DNA of 34,116 nucleotides from Acidimicrobiia bacterium (GTDB taxonomy: Bacteria; Actinomycetota; Acidimicrobiia; Acidimicrobiales; CATQHL01), in contig VXNF01000033.1 in the NCBI GenBank assembly GCA_009840735.1, forward strand, positions 1-34,116, read 5' to 3'. Of this stretch, positions 7,673 through 13,339 are shown in pieces (position 1 is the first letter of the stretch; the number at the start of each line of letters is the position of its first letter). The notes under the pieces were generated by a model. The model did not search any database. It was not told the origin of the DNA and saw only the letters and a list, made by a program, of their open reading frames with translations. Position numbers and translations under genes: made by a program.

Positions 7673-9151
7673 ATGAGACAACGCAAACCCACGGGAGTCT
7701 GGCGGCTCCTCGGCGTGCTGGTCACGCTGCTGTTGATCGCCGCGGCGTGCGGCGGCGACGAGGGCGAGGACGCCACAACGCAGGCACCCGCCACCGCCCC
7801 CGAACCGGCGCCCGCGCCGGACGCACCCGAACCGCCGGCGCCGCCGGCAACCGAAAGTGCCCCCGCCGATGCTGAACCCACCGGCGAGGGCGCCAGCGAC
7901 GACGCAGGCGACGACCCCGCTGCGAGCGATGACGTAACCGCGACCGACGATGGGGCCGCAGATGCTACCGGCAGCATCACGATCGGGGCGATCTCGACCC
8001 TTGACGGACCCTTCGCTGCGCTGGGCGACTTCTCGATGCACGGCGTGAAGCTGGCGCTGTTGGAGTACGGCGGCGAACTCGACGGCACCGACACGAGGGA
8101 CGGCGTCAGCGGCGCCACCGTCGCCGGCCTGGACATCGAGCTGGTGATCGAAGGATCCGACGCCACGCCCGACGTGGCCGTCGAGGCGACCCGCCGCATG
8201 GTGGAGCAGGACGGCGCCGACATCATCATCGGTCCGCTCTCGGGCGACGAAGGCCTAGCGCTGAAGGACTACATCCGGGACTTCCCCGAGGTCACGCTGG
8301 TCAACGGCACCTCAGCCTCTCAGGACCTCACGCTGCGCGACCCGGCGCCGAACGTGTTCCGCTTCGGCGGCGACGGCGCCATGTGGACCTTCGGCGTCGG
8401 CACCTACGCCTACGAGGAGCTCGGCTATCGGACCATCGCCACCGTCGCCGAGGACTACTCGTATCCCTACGACCAGGTCGGCGCGGTGCTCACGGAGTTC
8501 TGCGCGCTGGGCGGCACGGTGGCCGAGCGGATCTGGGTACCGCTGGGAACCCAGGACTACTCGTCGTTCGTGGCGCAGATTCCCAACGACGTGGACGCCG
8601 TGTTCTTCGCCATGGGCGGCACCGACGCCATCAACTTCGTCAAGCAGTACGACGAGTTCACAGGCCAGGCCATCCCGCTCGTGGCCGGACCCACGGCAGT
8701 AGACCAGTCGGTCCTGTCCGAACTCGGTGATCGGGCCGAGGGGCTGATCTCCTCGGGTCCGGTGGTCGACGACTCGGGACTCGCCGAGTTCGACGCCTTC
8801 GCGGCGCGGCTGGACGAGGTGTTCCCGGGTCAGACCCCGAACATCTTCAACGTCTACTACTACATCGCCACCAAGTCGGCGCTGCAGGCGCTCGAGGAGG
8901 TCGGCGGCGACCTCAGCGACGCCAGCGCGGCCTTCCAGGCGGCCCTGGCCGAGCAGTCCTGGCAGACGCCGATCGGTCCGGTGGTGCTCGACGACAACCG
9001 CCAGGCGGTGGTCGACATGTACCTCCGGCGGGTCGATGGTGGCATCCAGAAGACCATCGAGACGCTTCCGAAGGTCAACGCCACGCTGGGCTTCGACCGC
9101 GATGAGTACATCGCGCAGGGCAGCTTCAGCCGCGACAACCCGTCCTGCTAG
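7673..9151 (+). CDS. ABC transporter substrate-binding lipoprotein (Peripla_BP_6/LivJ-like)
   Basis: The 492-residue precursor has a basic N-terminus, a hydrophobic core and a lipobox ending in AAAC, predicting lipid attachment at Cys26. Residues 27-96 are a low-complexity acidic, Ala/Pro-rich linker. The binding domain then begins with GSITIGAISTLDGPFAALG, the normal first strand and helix of the Leu/Ile/Val-binding-protein fold. Motifs such as ATRRMVEQDGADIIIGPLSG agree. A GAGGGAG ribosome site sits upstream of the ATG. It is placed between permeases and ATPases and should deliver substrate to them. The ligand is unknown. The linker probably acts as a spacer from the membrane. Confidence 0.9.
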   Translation: MRQRKPTGVWRLLGVLVTLLLIAAACGGDEGEDATTQAPATAPEPAPAPDAPEPPAPPATESAPADAEPTGEGASDDAGDDPAASDDVTATDDGAADATGSITIGAISTLDGPFAALGDFSMHGVKLALLEYGGELDGTDTRDGVSGATVAGLDIELVIEGSDATPDVAVEATRRMVEQDGADIIIGPLSGDEGLALKDYIRDFPEVTLVNGTSASQDLTLRDPAPNVFRFGGDGAMWTFGVGTYAYEELGYRTIATVAEDYSYPYDQVGAVLTEFCALGGTVAERIWVPLGTQDYSSFVAQIPNDVDAVFFAMGGTDAINFVKQYDEFTGQAIPLVAGPTAVDQSVLSELGDRAEGLISSGPVVDDSGLAEFDAFAARLDEVFPGQTPNIFNVYYYIATKSALQALEEVGGDLSDASAAFQAALAEQSWQTPIGPVVLDDNRQAVVDMYLRRVDGGIQKTIETLPKVNATLGFDRDEYIAQGSFSRDNPSC

Positions 9152-9179
9152 CAGCCGGACAGTGAGGCAACTCCCCGGC

Positions 9180-9977
9180 ATGCAGCGGCACGAGCGGCGA
9201 CAGCACGAACCGAAGGGCGCTTCCCTCGAGGTTGACCGCGTCTCGCGGAGCTTCGGCGGCCTTCAAGCTGTCGACCGTGTCAGCTTCACGCTGCACGCCG
9301 GGGAGCGCCTCGGCGTCCTCGGCCCCAACGGTGCCGGCAAGTCGACGCTGTTCAACCTGGTCTGCGGCGACATCGCCGTCGATGCGGGCCGGGTCGTGCT
9401 GCGAGGAGAGGACGTCACCACGCTCCCCCTGCACCAGCGGATCCGCCGGGGGCTTGCCCGCACCTACCAGACCTCCTCGGTGTTCGGCGACCTCAGCGTG
9501 CGCGACCACCTGGTGCTGGCGCAGCGAGGGCCGCGGCCCGGCCGACTCAGCCCGCTCCGCAACCGCCGCGAGTCGGACCGGCTCATCGAACGGGCCCGCA
9601 CCTTCGCCGGACGGGTATCGCTGGAGGCTCGCTTGGAGGATCTGGCCAAGCGGCTGAGCCACGGCGAACTGCGCCAGCTGGAGATCGCCATGGCCCTGGC
9701 CGGCGAACCCACGATCATCCTGCTCGACGAACCGGCGGCCGGCCTGTCCCTGGCCGAGCGACGGCAACTCACCGACCTGCTGCTGCAACTCGACGAGACC
9801 ATCGCCGTGGTGCTCGTCGAGCACGACATGGACGTGGCGCTGACAGTCGCCGAGCGGGTCATTGTCCTGGAGTCCGGGAGGATCATTGCCGAGGGCACGC
9901 CGGCGCAGGTCGAGAACGATCCGATCGTCCTGGCGACCTATCTCGGCGAGCAGCACGGGACCCGTCACCATGGCTGA
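9180..9977 (+). CDS. Branched-chain amino acid-type ABC transporter ATPase (LivG-like)
   Basis: The protein has 265 residues from the ATG at 9180; frames open further upstream would run back into the binding-protein gene. It has Walker A (GPNGAGKST), a Q-loop segment (ARTYQTSSVF), signature LSHGE in place of LSGGQ, Walker B (IILLDEPAAGL) and the switch His (VLVEHDMD). The LSHGE form is common in LivG-type ATPases. A 25-residue polar N-terminal extension precedes the ATPase core. It overlaps livF by 8 nt. It powers the importer as a heterodimer with the LivF-like subunit. Confidence 0.9.
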   Translation: MQRHERRQHEPKGASLEVDRVSRSFGGLQAVDRVSFTLHAGERLGVLGPNGAGKSTLFNLVCGDIAVDAGRVVLRGEDVTTLPLHQRIRRGLARTYQTSSVFGDLSVRDHLVLAQRGPRPGRLSPLRNRRESDRLIERARTFAGRVSLEARLEDLAKRLSHGELRQLEIAMALAGEPTIILLDEPAAGLSLAERRQLTDLLLQLDETIAVVLVEHDMDVALTVAERVIVLESGRIIAEGTPAQVENDPIVLATYLGEQHGTRHHG

Positions 9978-10752
9978 GCCCCCGATCGGCCGGTCGTCTC
10001 CGCTGCTGGACGTGGAGATTGCGACCGCCGGCTACGGCACGGCGACCGTCCTGGATTCGGTCAGCTTCTCGGCGGGAGTGGAATCGCTGGGCATCGTGGG
10101 CCGCAACGGCATGGGTAAGTCGACGCTCTGCAAGGTGATCTGTGGCCTGCACCGCAACGCCTCGGGATCCGTCCGGCTGCAGGGCAAGGAGATCCTGGGC
10201 CGCAGGCCCGCCCAGATCGGGCGCAGCGGCATCGGCTACGTCCCTCAGGGCCGGCGGATTTTCGCCAGCCTCACCGTCACCGAGCACTTCCAGATGCTCG
10301 GGCCGCATCGCTCGAAGGACTGGCCGATCGACAGGGTCTTCGACCTGTTCCCGCGTCTCGGCGACCGCCGATCACACCTCGGACGCCACCTCTCCGGGGG
10401 CGAGCAGCAGATGCTCGCCATAGCCCGAGCCGTCGTCCGGGGACCCCGCCTGCTCATCATGGACGAGCCCTCCGAAGGCCTCGCCCCCGTCGTCGTGGAC
10501 ACACTCGTCGACGCCTGCCTCAGCCTTGCCGCCGACGGCCACATGGGGATCCTCGTCGTCGAGCAGAACCTCCACGCCGCCCTCCGGCTCACCGGGCGGA
10601 TCCTCGTGATGGTGCGAGGCGCCATCGTCGAGGACATGCCGACCGAGGAGTTCCGCAATCGCACCGACCTCCAGGAACTCCACCTCGGCGTCAGCCGCTC
10701 AGACGTTCTCGAGCGCCCACGGCAGGATTCGAACCTGCGACCTTGGACTTAG
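9970..10752 (+). CDS. Branched-chain amino acid-type ABC transporter ATPase (LivF-like)
   Basis: The protein has 260 residues from the ATG at 9970, which overlaps the end of livG. It shows Walker A (GRNGMGKST), Q-loop (GYVPQGRRIF, typical of LivF), signature LSGGEQQ, Walker B (LLIMDEPSEGL) and a switch region with Gln (VVEQN). Homologous sequence ends around residue 243. The last dozen residues, RQDSNLRPWT and neighbours, are the antisense translation of a tRNA gene, and the stop codon (10750-10752) lies within that gene. It is the last gene of the six-gene operon. Confidence 0.9.
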   Translation: MAEPPIGRSSPLLDVEIATAGYGTATVLDSVSFSAGVESLGIVGRNGMGKSTLCKVICGLHRNASGSVRLQGKEILGRRPAQIGRSGIGYVPQGRRIFASLTVTEHFQMLGPHRSKDWPIDRVFDLFPRLGDRRSHLGRHLSGGEQQMLAIARAVVRGPRLLIMDEPSEGLAPVVVDTLVDACLSLAADGHMGILVVEQNLHAALRLTGRILVMVRGAIVEDMPTEEFRNRTDLQELHLGVSRSDVLERPRQDSNLRPWT

Positions 10753-10787
10753 GAGGTCCCTGCTCTGTCCAACTGAGCTACGTGGGC
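10714..10787 (-). tRNA. tRNA-Arg (anticodon CCT)
   Basis: The minus strand folds into a complete 74-nt cloverleaf. The acceptor stem GCCCACG/CGTGGGC pairs fully. The D stem is GCTC/GAGC, with GG in its loop. The anticodon loop is CTCCTAA, giving anticodon CCT (reads AGG, Arg). The T arm is GCAGG-TTCGAAT-CCTGC. The anticodon stem has one mismatch, at its base. The discriminator is G and CCA is not encoded. The ferredoxin gene lies upstream on the same strand; TACGAT at 10812-10817 could be a -10 box. The 3' half overlaps the antisense end of livF. Confidence 0.9.
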
Positions 10788-10833
10788 TGGCCGGCAGGCC
10801 GCCGGGCCGTGATCGTAGCGACAGCGGCGGTGG

Positions 10834-11049
10834 CTACTCGACCTGGTTGCCGTCGGCGTCGACGACCATGATGGCCCGGCTGGGGCAGTTGCGCGCCGCC
10901 CGCAGGAGTTGCTGGTCGCTCAACTCGCCGACTGTCGCCAGCACCGTGGCCAACTCGTCGTCGTCGAAGCCGAAGCCGGCCGGGTAGTCGGCCACGCAGC
11001 GCCCGACGCTCATGCACTCGTCCTGATCGATCGTTGCCCGGAATCCCAT
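10834..11049 (-). CDS. Small ferredoxin, [3Fe-4S] type
   Basis: The protein is 71 residues from the ATG at 11049, with an alternative ATG four codons upstream at 11061. Cys12, Cys18 (C-x5-C) and Cys55 followed by Pro match the three-cysteine pattern of the small ferredoxins that serve cytochrome P450s and other oxygenases in actinobacteria. An acidic middle section (GFDDDEL) could be the partner-docking surface. No P450 or ferredoxin reductase is in this window, so the partner is elsewhere. Its start is close to and divergent from the PPTase gene. The tRNA-Arg gene follows on the same strand. Membership in the polyketide locus is possible but unproven. Confidence 0.85.
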   Translation of the reverse strand: MGFRATIDQDECMSVGRCVADYPAGFGFDDDELATVLATVGELSDQQLLRAARNCPSRAIMVVDADGNQVE

Positions 11050-11125
11050 GGCGGCGACCATACCGGAGACGAGTGGGTACCAGGCGCCGACTCCCGACTC
11101 AGCGACCGGCGGTAACCTGCCCGCG

Positions 11126-11842
11126 GTGGATCCGTCAGCTCCCGACTGCTGGTGGGAGCCATTCACGCAGATCGACAGCGTTCGCGTCGTTCATGTCGAT
11201 CTCACACCTCACGAGTCTCGCGAGACCGTTGGCTCGGCATGGCTCGATTCCGCCGAGCGTTCCCGTTCCGACAGGTTCCAGCATGCACCGGCGCGCCGCC
11301 ACTTCGTGCTGTGCCGTGCCGCACTCCGATCGCTGCTGTGTACGCATCTGGGTTACGACAACGCACGGCTCTCGTTCGGTGCCGCCGACGGGGGCAAGCC
11401 ATTCGCCCTGGTGGACGGCCGACCGGTCGAGGTCGGCTTCAACGTCAGCCACAGCGGGCGACACGGTCTGATAGCCGTGGCGCCGGCCGGGCGCGTCGGG
11501 GTCGACTTGGAGGAGCGCGTCCCCCGCCACGATCTCGATCGGCTGATCGAGGCGGTGTTCGGCCCCGATGAACGGACCGACCTGGCCGCCGTGGCCGGCG
11601 ACGACAGGATTCGACTGTTCTTCCGCCTCTGGACGCTCAAGGAAGCCGTGGCCAAGGCGCTCGGCACCGGGTTCTCCGTCGACGTGTCGCGCTTTGAGAT
11701 CCCGCAGGCGATCCGCTCGGGCGAGAGTCGGGGCGTGCTGCGGATCCCTCAGATCTCCGAGGCGAGGTGGCAACTCACCGCCATCGACGACCGGCGATTC
11801 GCCGCCGCCGTGGCTCGGGAGATCGGCGAGACGATCCGCTGA
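11126..11842 (+). CDS. 4'-phosphopantetheinyl transferase, Sfp type
   Basis: This enzyme moves phosphopantetheine from CoA onto the serine of carrier proteins. From the GTG at 11126 it has 238 residues, the usual Sfp size. Motifs are FNVSHS (105-110), GVDLE (125-129, with metal ligands Asp127 and Glu129) and WTLKEAVAKALG (169-180). An ATG at 11048 in the same frame would add 26 residues without homology and would overlap the start of the divergent ferredoxin, so the GTG is preferred, though not certainly. Its likely clients are the free ACP 123 bp downstream and the ACP domain of the large synthase. Confidence 0.9.
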   Translation: MDPSAPDCWWEPFTQIDSVRVVHVDLTPHESRETVGSAWLDSAERSRSDRFQHAPARRHFVLCRAALRSLLCTHLGYDNARLSFGAADGGKPFALVDGRPVEVGFNVSHSGRHGLIAVAPAGRVGVDLEERVPRHDLDRLIEAVFGPDERTDLAAVAGDDRIRLFFRLWTLKEAVAKALGTGFSVDVSRFEIPQAIRSGESRGVLRIPQISEARWQLTAIDDRRFAAAVAREIGETIR

Positions 11843-11910
11843 GGTACGACGCCGCCCAACGGCGAGCCGACGCCGCTATCAACAGGCCCGCGGAAGACTG
11901 CGCTCTCGGA

Positions 11911-11920
11911 TTGGTATTAG
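11911..11920 (+). promoter_or_regulatory. Candidate extended -10 promoter for the ACP gene
   Basis: TTGGTATTAG contains a TG-N extended -10 motif followed by TATTAG (11915-11920), 44 bp before the ACP start. No convincing -35 box is present. The 122-bp gap after the PPTase gene makes a separate promoter here reasonable. Confidence 0.3.
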
Positions 11921-11964
11921 ACTGCGCCGGATTGTTGTGACCAGCACCAGAGAGAGGACCAACA

Positions 11965-12207
11965 ATGGCCACCACTGAAGAACGGGTTCGAGCCCTTGTC
12001 GACGCAAACCTGGACATCGAGGGGCGAACGGCAGGCCAGCCGTTGACAATGGACCTCAGCATTGTCGATGCCGGGGTCAGCTCCACCGACGTGGTGGCGT
12101 TCTGGAAAGTCGTGTGCGAGGAATTCGGCATTGACATCTCCGCCGAGGACTTCGCCGAGCTGCTCACGCCGGGCGACCTGATCGCCCACCTCGACGCTGC
12201 AGGCTGA
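11965..12207 (+). CDS. Stand-alone acyl carrier protein
   Basis: The 80-residue acidic protein is predicted all-helical. The sequence VDAGVSSTDVVAF aligns with the carrier motif DLGLDSL and makes Ser40 the probable phosphopantetheine site. The residue before it is Ser instead of Asp, and Thr follows it instead of Leu, so it diverges from fatty-acid-synthase ACPs. A strong purine-rich ribosome site (GAGAGAGGA) precedes the ATG. It sits between the PPTase and PhyH-like oxygenase genes on the same strand, so it probably carries the acyl substrate of the oxygenase and/or accepts the chain from the polyketide synthase. Confidence 0.82.
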   Translation: MATTEERVRALVDANLDIEGRTAGQPLTMDLSIVDAGVSSTDVVAFWKVVCEEFGIDISAEDFAELLTPGDLIAHLDAAG

Positions 12208-12303
12208 ACCCGCGGGAGCGGTGCTCCCGGCAACCTGAGTCGCGGCAACCAGCCGCCGGCCCAGGGCGATCTTGGGTACGAGTCCGCCGGCACGGGGCAG
12301 GCG

Positions 12304-13230
12304 ATGACGGCCGTCCCTGCCGCGCGGCCGATTACCGCCGCGGAGATCGCGGCCTTCCGCCGCGACGGCGCGGTGCTGCTCCGGGGCGTGCTCGTCCAGG
12401 AGTGGCTGGACCTGGTCGCCGACGGCCTCGAGGAGTGCTTCGCCGAGCGCGACCACATGTCCAGCGAGGTGGTGTCCCGAGGGGCGACCGTGCGGGCGGA
12501 TCAGTTGCTCGCGGCGCGGTCCGCCAGCCTTCGCCGGTTCGCCGATGAGTCGCCCGTCGGCGGCCTGGTCGGCTCGGTGCTCGCTGCTCCGGTGCGCTTC
12601 TACATGGACCAGATGTTCTTCCGGCGTGCCGGTCCCATGGCGCCGACCCCGTGGCACCAGGACATCAGCTACCACAATGTGGAGGGGGAGGATCTGGTGC
12701 GCGCCTGGGTGTCACCCGACCCCGTGCCGCGCAGCGCCAGCCTGGAGGTCGTCCGCGGATCGCACCGCTGGGGCGTCACGTATCGCCCGATGGTTGGCCA
12801 CGATCCGGACATGTCCGAGGAGGAGAACGCGCTGCGAATGGCCATCGCCCGCAAACGCGGCGTGTACGAGAAGGGCGGCGAGGGTTTCGCATACCGCCGG
12901 ACCGTGATGGACAAGTCGCTGCCCCCCACGCCCGACGTGCCCCGCCATCGAGAGTCCTTCGACGTCATGGGATGGGACTACGAGCCGGGCGACGCCATCC
13001 TGTTCCACGGGAACCTTCTCCACGGCGCACCGGAGGGGGTGATTCTCGAGCGCGATCGGCGGGCGTACGCCGCGCTCTTCGCCGGCCCGCGGACGCGCTA
13101 CGTCCAGCGCCTCGGCCAGTCGGTCCCGGATCCGCCCGCCCTGACCGCCCAGGAGCCCCAGACGGGCCAGACACTCGAGTCGTTCGGCGACGTGTTCCCG
13201 CTCGTGTGGTCCCCGGGAGACTGGGACTGA
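12304..13230 (+). CDS. Phytanoyl-CoA dioxygenase (PhyH) family Fe(II)/2-oxoglutarate oxygenase
   Basis: The protein has 308 residues. The metal-binding triad is visible: His118-x-Asp120 in WHQD, and a distal His, probably His240 in LLHGAPEG, on the strand after the GDAILFHG segment. An Arg shortly after (about 252-253) could bind 2-oxoglutarate. Members hydroxylate fatty acyl-CoAs, carrier-bound amino acids or small metabolites, and some halogenate. Here Asp120 is present, so hydroxylation is expected. The gene follows the free ACP by 96 bp on the same strand, so an ACP-tethered chain is an attractive substrate (inference). The gene ends 109 bp from the convergent synthase gene. Confidence 0.85.
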   Translation: MTAVPAARPITAAEIAAFRRDGAVLLRGVLVQEWLDLVADGLEECFAERDHMSSEVVSRGATVRADQLLAARSASLRRFADESPVGGLVGSVLAAPVRFYMDQMFFRRAGPMAPTPWHQDISYHNVEGEDLVRAWVSPDPVPRSASLEVVRGSHRWGVTYRPMVGHDPDMSEEENALRMAIARKRGVYEKGGEGFAYRRTVMDKSLPPTPDVPRHRESFDVMGWDYEPGDAILFHGNLLHGAPEGVILERDRRAYAALFAGPRTRYVQRLGQSVPDPPALTAQEPQTGQTLESFGDVFPLVWSPGDWD

Positions 13231-13280
13231 CTCCGGGAGGCCACCGAGTAGGCGGCAGCTGCAGGCCGGACCGGAGGACC

Positions 13281-13306
13281 CTGGATCCCGGCCTCCGCCG
13301 GAATGA
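13281..13306. repeat. REP-like extragenic palindrome
   Basis: CTGGATCCCGGCCTCCGCCG plus GAATGA contains the stem CCGGC-ctcc-GCCGG. It resembles the widespread interspersed element of form TGGATYCCCGsnnnnCGGGAATGAC found between convergent genes in many bacterial genomes. It lies between the convergent PhyH-like and polyketide synthase genes and may also serve as a bidirectional terminator. Only one copy was found in this window. Confidence 0.45.
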
Positions 13307-13339
13307 CAATGAAGTCGAAATGGGTTCTGCGATGAGCAG

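Noticed and set aside
9036-9179. N-terminal extension of the LivG-like ATPase
   Set aside because: The region codes in another frame for the end of the binding protein, and the extension is Ser/Arg-rich without homology.
11850-11864. Terminator hairpin after the PPTase gene
   Set aside because: The stem is only 5 bp (CGCCG/CGGCG) with no T-tract and could easily be chance in GC-rich DNA.
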